Source of the DNA: Lunularia cruciata | Taxonomy: Eukaryota > Streptophyta > Marchantiopsida > Lunulariales > Lunulariaceae | NCBI GenBank assembly: GCA_948567375.1 | Contig: OX419755.1 | Span: 48,130,291 to 48,194,290 of the forward strand | Direction of reading: 5' to 3' | DNA: 64,000 bases | Shown here: piece after piece, positions 48,287 through 58,905 of the stretch | Layout of the letters: each line of letters opens with the position of its first letter | Position numbering within the stretch: position 1 is the first letter of the stretch | The notes under the pieces: model-generated | The model's input: the letters and a program-made list of their open reading frames with translations, nothing else | Database searches by the model: none | What the model was told of the DNA's origin: nothing | Position numbers and translations under genes: made by a program

Positions 48287-48970
48287 AGCCGGCCTGTCTC
48301 TCACTCAAGATGAACCTCTAATGCTTATTATGGTAGCGCACCATGGACTAAAAAGGCAAGGAACTCCAACTCCATCATACTCCTCCAAGGCTAACACTCC
48401 AAGACTCAAGACATTGCTCACTCGAGAACTCAATGAGAGAGAGATAGTTGCAAATGAAAGGATGTTGAGTACTTCCTCACCCCTTGTTTATATACTTGTG
48501 AAATAGTTACGTACCAAAGGTTACTAATTACTGGAGTAACTCAAGTTACTAGGCAAAAGTCAAGTAAAGTCAAAAAGTATAAAGGAATATCCATCCACAT
48601 TGGCATATTCCCCTAAGCATGTGATCTTATCTTGACCCAACCACTAAGTCAAGGATTCCTTCACATGGGCTATCCTTGGACTACAGAAGAATCCAAAACA
48701 AAAAGGCTTGCGGGCCCAAGAGTTCTCAACTCTTTCTTCAAAGCCAAACACCAAAGAATAATACCAAGTCAACACACTAGAATCTAAAATAGTGGTGCTC
48801 ATCTTTTCCACTTTCTCTAAAGTAAGGTCACCTCTATCTTAGTTATGAATAACTTTAGCTTATCATGACTAATCTGGAACATCCTTTATCTCTATATAAA
48901 TAATATCTCTCAAGTACTTGTAATACCAAGCTAAATATCACAACACCACACACATGCACCAATGGGTGTT
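48287..48970 (-). repeat. LTR-like sequence B, minus-oriented arm
   Basis: Reverse complement of 42651-43337 with scattered differences. Its outer end reads TAACACCCATTGGTGCATG on the minus strand. The two arms enclose about 4.9 kb containing family A copy 2 and so make a large inverted repeat. Confidence 0.65.
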
Positions 48971-49310
48971 ACATACTTTTGAGCGTTGGTGCTCTGGTGT
49001 GCTCTCAGTAGTGAGGTTGGAGTGATGACCAATCAGACTACCTTTGTTTCTCTCCGGTGAAGCAAGAAGTGATGACTTGCAGATCATGAGAGTGCATGTT
49101 GTGATGGTAGGTTATAGGTTACCCTTTCCCCTAATGTAATTATCCTAGTTAGAGTTACATTAGTGAGTGGTGTTTTGTGGGTATTGGCACTTGGTGGTGC
49201 TCAGTTGGTGTTGGTGTTGGCACTTGGTGGAGTACTTGTGGTTTTGATTTGCAGTTGAAGTTTGTGGTTCCGATTTACGGTTGCAATTATGGTTATTTTG
49301 TCAGGATGGA

Positions 49311-49958
49311 TTTCTTTGGGGATTCTAGAGGAGTTAGCAATGCAATACGCAGTGGGTTTACTTGGAGTGATACTTGGTATCAGCTTGTATCTCAGGTCCC
49401 AATGAGGGAGGAGATTGACTCTGAGTTGGAGTTCAATATAGGAGTTGATTAAGTTGAGAGTGCACTTGGCATGTTTGTACCGTTTTTGTGGAACATGGAC
49501 AAGATTTATAGAGCCTCCAAAGGCCCTAAGCGTTACTCTAGTATAATGGGTACCATTGATTTGGATGACTTCATCCAAGAGTTTGATAGTTGGTAAGATA
49601 TGCAACAGATGCGGAAACTTTGTTTACACTCTTCATGGCATGGAAGGGGTTGTTTCAGCATTTAGAGGGTCCGCCAATGGACAACTACCATGAGTTTAGG
49701 AGAGCTCATTTGGAGGAGATTGAGTTATGGAGACAATATTGGTCTCCTAACTATATCTCCATCACTTCAAGCTTGGTTGCCATGAGTAGATTGGCTATAT
49801 CCACGAGTTCTAGCTCAAGTAGTGTTGTTGGAGCTAGTGGAGGTGCACTAGTTGGAGATAGTGCTACCACGAGTGGAGGTACCACGGTAGGAGGTGGTGA
49901 GGTATCGGGGTTTAATCCCATGGTGGAGTTCTTCCAATGTTTGAGGCAGAACTACTAA
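49311..49958 (+). pseudogene. Gag-like remnant of the methyltransferase-bearing gypsy element
   Basis: Two frames separated by a stop and a frameshift: about 49311-49452 (FFGDSRGVSNAIRSGFTW) and 49590-49958 (LEEIELWRQYWSPNY, then a Ser/Gly-rich linker). A further piece at 50038-50170 (NFTQGVTKAQEVEFWYGIL) resembles the end of a gag domain before the zinc knuckle. Assignment rests on position and gag-like character. Confidence 0.55.
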
Positions 49959-50518
49959 GGAGTGCAGACCGACAAGCTGAGGAGCTTGCAGGAGTCAGCG
50001 GAATGCTAGAGAGAGCCTATGTGAGGCATACACTCAAATGAGGCAGCTGATCAATTTCACTCAAGGAGTTACTAAGGCCCAGGAAGTTGAGTTTTGGTAT
50101 GGGATATTGGACAAGGAGTTGCAACATAGAGTTTGTGATGCTACGTTGTTAAGGTTACTTTGCCTACTTTGGAAGTGGTCTTTGGTTTGGCTGAGCGTAT
50201 TGAGCTCAACATGGTGGAGGAGAAGGTGGTGACATTTGGATTTGGTAGGGAGATCTCATCCACATCTGTTACTTCTTCTAGAGTGCACCGGAGTGCACCA
50301 CGCCTTGTTGGATTTTGAGGATAGGTGGACAGCCTAGGTCCTATGGAGTGAGTGGAAAGCCTATTGTAATTAGACCCTTACCTTCATTTTTGGGTCAATA
50401 GTAGCTAGTAAGTAATGGTGTTGCTTGTTGGACTTGAGGTGGACCTCACCATAGGAGAGAGTGTACTCAAGGCAGGGGACCTGATACCTCTAGTGCATTG
50501 CAACCAACATAGAGGCAG

Positions 50519-50560
50519 TGTGAGCATTGCCATAGATTTGGACACACTAGTGACTGATGC
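50519..50560 (+). pseudogene. CCHC zinc knuckle of the gag
   Basis: Translation gives CEHCHRFGHTSD*C, the Cys-X2-Cys-X4-His-X4-Cys nucleic-acid-binding knuckle of retroviral-type gag. A TGA replaces one residue before the last Cys. Confidence 0.75.
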
Positions 50561-51454
50561 TTTGACCTACACCCGGAGTTATGGAGTGGTAGGGCTGCTA
50601 TGGAAAGTAGTAGAGGAGCTCTAATTCATGGAGGACTAGGTGGTAGAGGTGGTGGTAGAGGATCTACACCTATTAGAGATGCGATACTTGCCTTTACTTT
50701 TGATATAGCTACGGCTACTTGGATTGAGCAGTTGGAGCAGAGATTGGCTAGAATGGCCATTGCTTAGGGGAGATCAGATTCAAGTGTTGAGGCTTCCACC
50801 TCATATGCTGATGATAGAGATGTTTTGGCCTTCATGTGTGGAGTAGCACAGGTGGATGCATCTACAGTAGTGATTAGGAGTGTAGTACGTGCTCCAAAGC
50901 CTAGAGGAGCATTAGTGGATTTGGCTCACAAAGAGGAGAGGTTGGGAGATAGGTCAGACTTCCCTAATCTTTCATGCTATCTAAGGCATTGTAGATGACA
51001 TCCATAGCTCCTAGACGTCCCAGTGTAGGTGTGGTAGGTGGTGATGGGGTGCATGATGGACTACCTATTAGTCAACCACCTGCTACTATACAGAGCCTAG
51101 CATGATGTTGGGGGCGGCTCACCTGATTATGCGGTGCCCTTTGTTTCAAGCCAGTGACATGTTTACATTGGAAGTTGACCCAATGTTCCAATTGGTTGCC
51201 ATGCTTTGTGAAAGTAGGGATGATGCGGTTCCTACTGCTAGAGCAAAGGTGGTTGATAGTGGAGGTGACTTGGTTGAGGAGTATGGGATCCGTTCAGCAA
51301 CCACTAGTTTATAGCAGGCAATAGTGGCTAGACTAGAGGAGTTGCTAGCTAGACCGGCCTTTGAGAGAGCACAATTCACACTTGGTGTTGTCTTATTGGA
51401 TAACTAGAGGGGGATTTTCCATTTAGTGGGACTTTCATGGAAGGTCTATACACC

Positions 51455-51848
51455 ATAGAGAATCTTGTTAGACTTTGGTACGCAACTCCTTATGTTGGGG
51501 AAGGTTGTAATAGTCGGTCTGGAGTTATGAAAGACTAATATGGAGAGGTGCCCATTTCAAATCCAGACATCTCTAGGTGGTGGTTCAACACAATACATCA
51601 CACGTGGAGAGCTATTTGTTTAGCTTCAGTCCGGTCATCCAACTAATAGCTCGGTGGTGAGAGCTCAGGCTATTGTGATACTTGAGTCACACAATGTGCT
51701 AGTTGGGAGAGCAGTTTTATACCCTATGGGTTTCAACATTGACTATTGGGAGGAAACAACCTCCTATAGACCAGGTTGGCAGTCTGGTAAGGGATGGGTA
51801 TGTTGCCTACCAGTACACTTCAGTAATGGCAATCTTGGCTCACTATAG
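51455..51848 (+). pseudogene. Retropepsin-like aspartic protease remnant
   Basis: RILLDFGTQLLMLGK contains the protease active-site region, with DFG at 51471 where an active enzyme has D(S/T)G. It continues in frame through PFQIQTSLGGGS and VLVGRAVLYPMGFNIDYW, with stops at GLEL* and LFV*. It lies between the zinc knuckle and the methyltransferase, as expected for gypsy order up to that point. Confidence 0.7.
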
Positions 51849-52201
51849 TCCAAGACCATGGCAGCATCAGTTTTAGCTTTTAATGGTGCAGTTACTTAGC
51901 TTGGTGACTTGTTGGAGGGGAACATCCATGTAGAGTACCAAAGGAGATCAACACTCCAGTACCAAAGGAGATCACTCAGATTTAGAGTACAAGTGGGATT
52001 GTTCCATCCACCTTGGATGTTTCATTATGGAGTTCAAAGGAGACATTGTAACAGCATGTAGATTAGTTGGTGCAATAGGCTTGCAGTGGAGCCTTTGTAC
52101 CATCAAGAGATGAGTGTGAAGATGAGCCTCTAGAGTCAATTACTTTAACACCTCTAGATACCACACTCATTGCATGGCAGTATCCAGTAGAGAGGATATG
52201 A

Positions 52202-53135
52202 TTAGAGTTGTTTGGTGGGATTAGCATCAAACTAGTTGCGGTATTACAGGCGGGTATACAAGTATAGAGGTACTTGTATGTGGAGAGAGACTAGACTACT
52301 AGGTGAGTCTCTCTACATCATGAGGCACACTTGGCCTACCGGTATCTTAAGTTATTACTAATATAAGCAATCAAAGGTTACTAGAAGGCCCTACCAACAA
52401 ACTTTTCCTTACTAGGAGCGCATGATCTGGAAAGACATGGGCCTATTCACTTGGTGATTTTTGGATGGCCATGTCAGAGACATACATGTGTAAGCCAAGG
52501 TTTGGGTCTTCAAGATCCTCATTTTGGTGTGTTTTGGGAGATGTTATGGATACTACGACATCTCTAGGTTCATCAGTTCATTTCTCCAGCTTACATTTTG
52601 GACAACATTCTTTTGATGGATGATTCTCATACTGAGTGGTCCATTCTTGGATGGAACCTACTATATTGTTAGATGTAGCTAGAGTAAAATCATGGGCTAA
52701 TTATCTTTGTCTTTGGTGGACAAACCTCTTACCCAAAGAGGTTTTACAATGTGCTTATAATGGGATTCAACGACTTGACCACATCCTTGTTGATGATATC
52801 TTGGATGTTGGGCGTTAGTCTCAAACGGTGGTAGTGGCTGATAGGTCACCTATTATAGTGGTGAACCTAGTTGGATAGCCTAGAGCCACATTTCCCACAC
52901 TCATGAGTTTCTTAGGCTCTCATGCTTTGTGAGAGGGCTGACCTAGACTGGTTTGGGATTCACAATTAAAGCAGTTGGTGGAGCCCAACGCTAATGAGAG
53001 AGAGCAAGCAATGGGTTTTTGCACCGGTATTCTTGCTATTTTAGTAATGTTAGAGGCATCCAAGCGTCAAGTGTTAGGTCCCGCTATGGACCTAAAGTGT
53101 TTGACCTGGATTATGAGCCTTGGCTTGGTAAAGCA
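52202..53135 (+). pseudogene. C5 cytosine DNA methyltransferase domain inside a gypsy polyprotein
   Basis: From 52202 one frame stays in register for more than 130 codons, broken only by stops (four TAG, one TAA, one TGA). Motif I is ELFGGIS at 52205-52225, followed by LVAVLQAGIQV. The next strand, YLYVERD (52271-52291), supplies the AdoMet-binding acidic residues. Motif IV, GWPCQ, lies at 52463-52477 with the catalytic Cys codon at 52472-52474. After one frameshift the protein continues as WANYLCLWWTNLLP (about 52696-52737), where C5 enzymes carry the Tyr/Arg-rich region before target recognition. PRATFPTLMSFLGSHAL and EPNANEREQAMGF follow, and then RQVLGPAMDLKCLTWI, the C-terminal motif X block. 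These are the ordered motifs of a C5 methyltransferase of roughly 300 residues, closest in feel to DNMT3/DRM-type enzymes. Host genes of this class are not retroelement components, so capture is inferred. This copy cannot be active. Confidence 0.82.
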
Positions 53136-53499
53136 GCATAGGATGCACTTGATAGATATCACCACTCTGACACTTGTGAGCTCTATGCCTATCAAGATGA
53201 TTCAATCATATGTTGGGAGTGATGGACTGAGTGGACATGGTATTCTTGAGATACAACCAGTAGCTACTAGGGAGAGTGGTCTACTTGGAGTCCATCTAGG
53301 TGAGTGTGGGCTACTTGGACTACACCCTTGGTCCACTTGGGGATGCAGCTAGAGGACATGTGGAGCTTGTAGCTAGAGTGGAGGGAGTTTTTCACACAAA
53401 GGTTGGGACCTCTAGTGGTCGGAGGCATGACACTACTGCTCCCAAGGGCCCAGTGTAGTAGCCAGTCAGTACGTCTTCCGCTCTTGCGATAGTTACAAA

Positions 53500-54025
53500 A
53501 GATACTTGGGAGCTAGATCTTGGACCCAAGCTTATTGGAGAGGAAAGACTGAGAGTTTGGAGGTTCTTGAGGAGCTACACAAGTTGTTTTGCCTTCCGTG
53601 TGACAGATTTAGGTGCTTTAAAAGGACCTGGCATACAGAGTGAGCTGACTAGAGATACACTAGTTTTCCAACATCCTTATTGCTATACTGGCATGGAGAG
53701 GACATTGATTTAGAGCCAGAGTATAGACCTTTTTGAGGCTAGTTTGGTGGAGATCTCACATAGAGAGTATGCATCAACTATAGGGATGTCTGCCAAGAAG
53801 GATATGCATGGCAACTACACAAATAGGCAGATGTGTGGAGATTACCATCCTATCAACAGACTGACCAGGGCTGATCGGTATGCCATGCTTACATCAAAGG
53901 AGATTTTTGATGCATTGGGTATGCAAAGGTCTTTAGTACTTTGGATCTTTGGTGGGATATCATCAGTTGCCGATCAGAGAGGAGGAAAAATCCAAGACAA
54001 CATTCTAGGCTATTGATCCTCATGA
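53500..54025 (+). pseudogene. Reverse transcriptase, N-terminal part
   Basis: Reads CFAFRVTDLGALKGPG, then an intact frame from 53744 with AKKDMHGNYTNRQMCGDYHP and RADRYAMLTSKEIFDALG, the fingers and palm of a Ty3/gypsy reverse transcriptase. After a frameshift the frame reaches KTTF*AIDPHD near 54025 and stops where the insertion begins. Confidence 0.85.
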
Positions 54026-55933
54026 TGCTGTAGGGATTGTAAGCTTTTGAGAGTGCACTAAGCACTTGGCTGCTTGCTCTTAGGCTGTTTACTTTGTCCA
54101 TGATTTGAGAGTTTTTTATGCTAGCTCTATGTTTTGGACTTGATGACAACAACCCTGGTCAATTTGTCTTTGGTTGGTCCTAGGTGTAGACATTTCTCAA
54201 TGGCTATATGGGTTGGCTTCTCAAGTTATTGTTGTCCTTCATGTGTTATTAGCTATTATTCTTGGTCTATTATTTGTGGTTTTAATATTGTCCAAATTGG
54301 TGGGTTTGCAAAACTAGTCTAGTTTGGGCTTACAAAACTGGCCTGATTTGTGTGGCCAGCTCAGGTTGGTGCAACCGGATCAGCCATTTGATCCAAATTG
54401 CATAAGTTGGTCTAGAAGATTTGACAGTGGAGTTCCCTTGTTTTCCCTAACACTCTTCTTGGAATTTAATGGGCGGATTCAATCACTTAAGACAACACAA
54501 CATTCATCACAATGACAAGTCTTGCAATTTATAAACACCCTTTTGAAAACTCAAATTGTTTCAAAGCACACAATGACCACCTCAAAGTTTCTACGAGTGC
54601 TCAAGCAGTAAAACAAGTACCAAGCAAAGCAAAACTCTGAGCAACTTTGCAACACAAACTTCTTGTTCCCCAAACCACTACTCAAAGAAGTCTCCTACAC
54701 TAGCAATCCCATCTGGCTCTTGATGGTTTCACCTCTATCCTTGTCAACAGCCAACTTCAAGCTTCTCTATATCTATTTGGTGCTAATTTGGCTATAAACT
54801 CCTCTCTTCCTTTGTCTCTGTTCAATGCGAACTCAACTACAAAACTCCTATCTTCCTTTGTCTCTATTTAGTGCAAACTCAACTCCAAACTCCTCTCTTC
54901 CTCTTATCACAACCAAGGTCTAAGCTCTGTTATAGTCAAGATCTAAGCTCATCTCTGTCCAATCACGTTCACGATTTCACTTAAAGAATTTCTTAGTAGT
55001 ACTTTCCCTCTATTCAGTCCAGATCATGACAACTTCAAAATCCTTCTCTTCCTCTACCTCTGCTCAAGTCAGACCACTCCAAAATTTTCTGTCCAGACCT
55101 TCCTCTCTAGGGTTTCCCTATCTAGACCCTCAACTTTGGGAAATTCCTCTCTGGCTCTCTTTAGCCGAGCAAATTCAACTTCAAAGTATCTCCTCTACCT
55201 TTGCTTATGCACTGCCAGATCACTTTGATAGTTTCAGCTGCTCTCTCTTTGTCTGATCTAGTCTTTCCTCCTTCAAATCTCTCTCTTCTCTGCCTAGTCC
55301 AGACCTTACTTTGACTGAAATTTCCTCCCAAGTTTTTTCTCTTGCCCAATTCCTTCCATGCCTTCTTCTAATGATTTCTCCCTAGTCCCGTCACAGTCAA
55401 AGTGAAATCTCTTGAAGCACTCTCTCACTCTTTGGCCTTGTCACAGTCAAGCTAAAATCTTTTGAAGAACTCCCTCCCTCTTCCTCCTATCACAAAATTA
55501 CAAAACCTTTTCAAAGAATTCCCATCTCATTTGCCAAGCCTCTTCCAGTCCTAGTTTCTCTCGAAAGTCCCCTCACTCTATCCATGCAGAAGCCCATCTC
55601 TTGAAATTTCTCTTTCCCTTTTTCTGTCACTATCCCAACAACCTCAAAGCTAACCTTCTTCTTCCTTGTCAAAGCACACTTGATTCCCTATCTTCATGTC
55701 TCTTCCTTGCATAGGCCTATATTCTTCCTTTGATTCCTCTCATACTCTCTCTCGTCATAGCAAAGCCTTTCCTTAGAAATTTTGATCTTCCGACCTTCCT
55801 GCTCAGTCCAAACTTTCCCCTCAAAGGTTCCCCTGTCTAGACTAAGCTTCTTTGATGCTTCTTCTTTCTCTATGTCCTTTAGCCTGCACAGCCCTAATGC
55901 CATTTGAGATTCTCATTTCTTGTCAACTAGCCC

Positions 55934-56276
55934 TTCACTTTGAAAACCTTCTTTCTTCTTCCTGTCATAGTCCTCCGAAGCTCACTATCCTCCAAATCCT
56001 CATCTCTCTTGATCTTTCTTCTCCTCTATCCAGTGCAAAACCCTATCCTCTTGAACCTCCTTCCTTCTTGTCACTTCCTTGGCATTGGTTCTCTAGCTCA
56101 TGCACACCTGGTTGAGAGGAGAGGATATTCAAAAATATCCTCTCCTCTCAACCAGCACCTTCACTTTGAAATTGCATTCTTTCTTCTTCTTGTCATAGTC
56201 CTCTAGAGCTCACTATCCTCCAAACCCTCATCTCTCTTGATCTCTCTTCTCCTCTATCCAGTGCAAAACCATGTCT
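55934..56276 (+). repeat. About 110-bp repeat, two copies 235 bp apart
   Basis: The segment CACTTTGAAA...CTGTCATAGTCCTC...GCTCACTATCCTCCAAA.CC...CTATCCAGTGCAAAACC occurs at 55934-56042 and again at 56160-56268 with few differences. The perfect hairpin at 56108-56155 lies between the copies. Confidence 0.8.
56108..56155. repeat. Perfect 22-bp inverted repeat with 4-nt loop
   Basis: The 22 bases at 56108-56129 (CTGGTTGAGAGGAGAGGATA then TT) are followed after CAAA by their exact reverse complement at 56134-56155. One arm is purine-rich in otherwise pyrimidine-rich DNA, so it arose as a local inverted duplication. Confidence 0.92.
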
Positions 56277-56280
56277 TCTC

Positions 56281-56284
<4 letters not shown>

Positions 56285-56347
<63 letters not shown>
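56285..56347. repeat. (CT)n microsatellite
   Basis: About 63 bases of uninterrupted CT dinucleotides, the longest perfect simple repeat in the window. Confidence 0.97.
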
Positions 56348-56349
<2 letters not shown>

Positions 56350-56376
56350 TGTGTCACATCCTTCACATGCCCTTCC

Positions 56377-56545
56377 CAAACCCCTCTTTCTCTCAAAGGT
56401 TTCTTTCCTTGCACAACCTCATCTCCTTTGATAATTTCTTCTATCCCTCTATGTTCCTATCCAAACCCCTCTTTCTCTCAAAGGTTTCTTTCCTTGCACA
56501 ACCTCATCTCCTTTGATAATTTCTTCTGTCCCTCTATGTTCCTTT
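56377..56545 (+). repeat. 85-bp tandem duplication
   Basis: CCAAACCCCTCTTTCTCTCAAAGG through CTTCT.TCCCTCTATGTTCCT occurs twice head to tail (from 56377 and 56461) almost identically. A more diverged copy lies at about 56936-57006. Confidence 0.85.
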
Positions 56546-57720
56546 AGTATCTCCTTCAAGAAAATCTCCCTTGCCAACCATGTCCCAAATCCCTCTCTTT
56601 TTGCTCCTATCACACTCTACTCTTAAAACCCTTACACAAGCCAACCCTCCCTTTGATTGTTCTCCCCTACTACACTTCACTCTCAAAAATCCCTCTATAG
56701 GCCAGTCCTCAAAGCATAAACATCATTCTCCTGTTCAAGCCTCCTCTCATAATCCAAAATCTCTTCCCTATTCAGACAAGATCAGGCCTTCACTCCAAGC
56801 ATAAGACATCATTCTCCTTCTTGTTTAGACCAGATCAGCCTTCCCTTGAGTTTGCTTCCCCACCAGTTCAAAAACCCTCTCATTCAATTCTTGTCCCTCT
56901 GTCCAAGCAGCCCCCACATGCCTCTTCTCATCTTCCTCTTTCTCTCAAAGGTTCCTTCTCCTGCACATGCTCATCTCCTTCAATAATATTTTTTGTCCCT
57001 CTATTTTCCCCAAAACTCCTCCCTATCCTCCATTGTCCAACCTAAACCTCCCGTTCTTGTCCTTCTCCTTCCCTTATCTCCCTAGCCTTTCTTTCTTTCC
57101 AACATGCCTTTTTCCATGTTTTTTGTTCACTTTCTTCTTGAAGCCCAAAAATGCTCTTTTCCTCTTTCCACGTGCACTTCCTTTGGGAATTTTCCCTACC
57201 AACCCTTCTATCCTACCTTGCTCCTTCAAAAAAAAAACTCCTTCTATTTCTACCAAGCCTCTTCCACTTATTTCCTCAAAAAATTCCCCTTTGCAGTAGG
57301 CCCTCATCCTTTAAATCCTAAACCCTCTTTTCTCACAATTTTCTTCAGATTTTTCCTTGAAGACCCCAAACTTCTCCTGTTCAGCCTTCAGCTCATGTAA
57401 CACATAAACTCTCAAGTTTTTGAACATCCCAAAGAACTCTTGAGCTTATGTCACATAAGAGAAACATTTGAGCTTTTGCACCATAAGAGAAACACCTTGA
57501 GCTTATGTAACACTCAAAACTCTCCCAAGCTTATGTAACACTCAAAATAAGTCCCGAGTTTACAGCAGCACAAAACAACCTCCAACTTAGCAATGACATA
57601 AACAATACTCCCTAGATGCAATAACATAAAATGCCAAGTCATTGTAACATAAGAAGAAAAAAAATTCTCTCACACCAAATGGCACCAATGTTACGTGTGG
57701 ATTATTTTACTGACAACAAT

Positions 57721-58080
57721 GGCAAGGATGTGTCATATCAATAGAGGTTCTTATCGTTTGGGTTAAAGAACGTTCTTGCCAAGTTCCAAAGGGTCATGGA
57801 CAGGATCCTAGCAGGATTGGATTTTTCTTGGTGCTATATTGATGACATTTTGGTCTATAGCACTATTGTGGAGGAGCATGAGAGACAATTGTTGGAGGTG
57901 TTTGAGAGGTTGAGATCTCATGGACTCAAATTACATCTTGGGAAGTGTATGTTCTTCCATGAGTAGGTTGAGTGTTTGGGTCACACTATCTATCCTGGAG
58001 GACTTGGTGTTCAGCAGACCAAGGTGGAAGCTATTGCACGTATTCCTTGGCCTACGGATGTGAGCAGAGTGAGAGCATTC
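57721..58080 (+). pseudogene. Reverse transcriptase, C-terminal part
   Basis: In one frame it reads GKDVSYQ*RFLSFGLKNVLA, FQRVMDRILAGLDFSWC, then the catalytic YIDD at 57835-57846 and ILVYS, followed by HGLKLHLGKCMFF and VECLGHTIYPGGLGV. It continues the fragment that ends near 54025 and has two in-frame TAG stops. Confidence 0.88.
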
Positions 58081-58081
58081 C

Positions 58082-58620
58082 TTGGGGTTGGAAAACTTCT
58101 ATCACCACTATGTTAGAGGATTTAGTACCATTTCCAAGGCCTTGACAAAGCTGACCGAGCTTACACAAGAGTGGTGTTGGGGAGATGAGCAGGAGAGAGC
58201 TTTTGTAGAGCTCAAAGAGAGGTTGATATCTGCTACTATTTTGAGGAGACCGATCAGAGGACGGCCATTTCAGGTTCATATTGATTGGAATATGTTGGGG
58301 CTTGGAGCAATTCTTACCCAACATGATGAAGAGAAGGAGTTTTTGGTGGCCTATGCTAGTCACTCCAACAATTTTGTGGAGGCAAAGTATAGTTCATATG
58401 AGGGAGAGTGCTTGGCAACAGTTTGGGCAATAGCACATTTCCGATGTTACCTATTTGGTAACCCCTTCACTCTCATCACTAATCATCAGCCACTGAAGTA
58501 GTTGATGGAGTCCAACAAGCTTTCATTGAAGCTTGCATGATGGGCTTTGATTTTACAGGAGTATGATTTCACAATTTTTTATAGACCTAGAGTGGTGAAC
58601 CATGATGCAGATGGGTTGAG
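58082..58620 (+). pseudogene. RNase H domain of the gypsy polyprotein
   Basis: A 140-codon open frame (58082-58501) reads LTELTQEWCWGDEQERAF, FQVHIDWNMLGLGAILTQ, YSSYEGECLATVWAIAHF and FTLITNHQPLK, the Ty3/gypsy RNase H with tether. After a TAG it continues from 58547 as LQEYDFTIFYRP and NHDADGLSRNP, the standard end of the domain. It is shifted by one frame from the reverse transcriptase upstream. Confidence 0.88.
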
Positions 58621-58626
58621 TAGAAA

Positions 58627-58703
58627 CCCAAGAACTCTGTACCTGATTAGTCATTTTGGTGCACCAGTTGAGGTTTTGACTGATCAGGTACAGAGTTCTT
58701 GGG
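58627..58703. repeat. 27-bp inverted repeat at the RNase H/integrase deletion junction
   Basis: The 27 bases at 58627-58653 (CCCAAGAACTCTGTACCTGA then TTAGTCA) have their reverse complement, with one mismatch, at 58677-58703. The loop is 23 nt. The right arm encodes integrase sequence (LTDQ region), so the left arm is probably an inverted copy made during rearrangement. Confidence 0.9.
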
Positions 58704-58905
58704 GGATTTTTAGGTCTTGTGTGACAAGGCTTTGATTGATCATCGTACTACATCTCGAGATCACCCTGAGGCAAATGGCTTAGTAGAGAGAGTGGTTCAG
58801 ATGGTGAAGAGAGAATTACAAAAGTATGGTTTGCAGAGAGGCCACTTGGGAGATTGGGATCTCAAATTACCTTGGTTGGCCATGGGCTATTGGTTTAGCC
58901 AATGT
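58655..58905 (+). pseudogene. Integrase fragment
   Basis: HFGAPVEVLTDQ carries a catalytic Asp. After a frameshift, DKALIDHRTTSRDHPEANGL and VERVVQMVKRELQKYG carry the catalytic Glu region, and GHLGDWDLKLPWLAMGYWFS follows. The H2C2 zinc-binding part and the first catalytic Asp are missing, since RNase H is joined directly to mid-integrase by a deletion. Confidence 0.82.

Larger units (their letters stand above)
54026..57715. mobile_element. Pyrimidine-rich insertion of about 3.7 kb splitting the reverse transcriptase
   Basis: It interrupts the protein between IDPHD (left) and GKDVSYQ (right), which are adjacent in intact gypsy polymerases. The left end reads TGTAGGGATTG. The right end reads CACCAAATGGCACCAATG, then TTACGTGTGG...TGACAACA. 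On the minus strand this is TGTTG...TAACA followed by TTGGTGCCATTTGGTG, resembling an LTR end plus primer site. A target duplication (GATGC and AATGG) is at best degenerate. From 54500 to 57400 the plus strand is strongly C+T rich with no coding domain; several ORFs are translation of low-complexity DNA. It is probably a non-autonomous LTR-type element, with boundaries approximate. Confidence 0.55.

Noticed and set aside
49201-49605. 134-codon minus-strand ORF
   Set aside because: It lies antisense to the gag-like region and has no motif; treated as a shadow frame.
56237-57400. Ser/Leu/Phe-rich ORFs in the C+T-rich insertion
   Set aside because: They are translation of polypyrimidine DNA; frames overlap and none has a domain.
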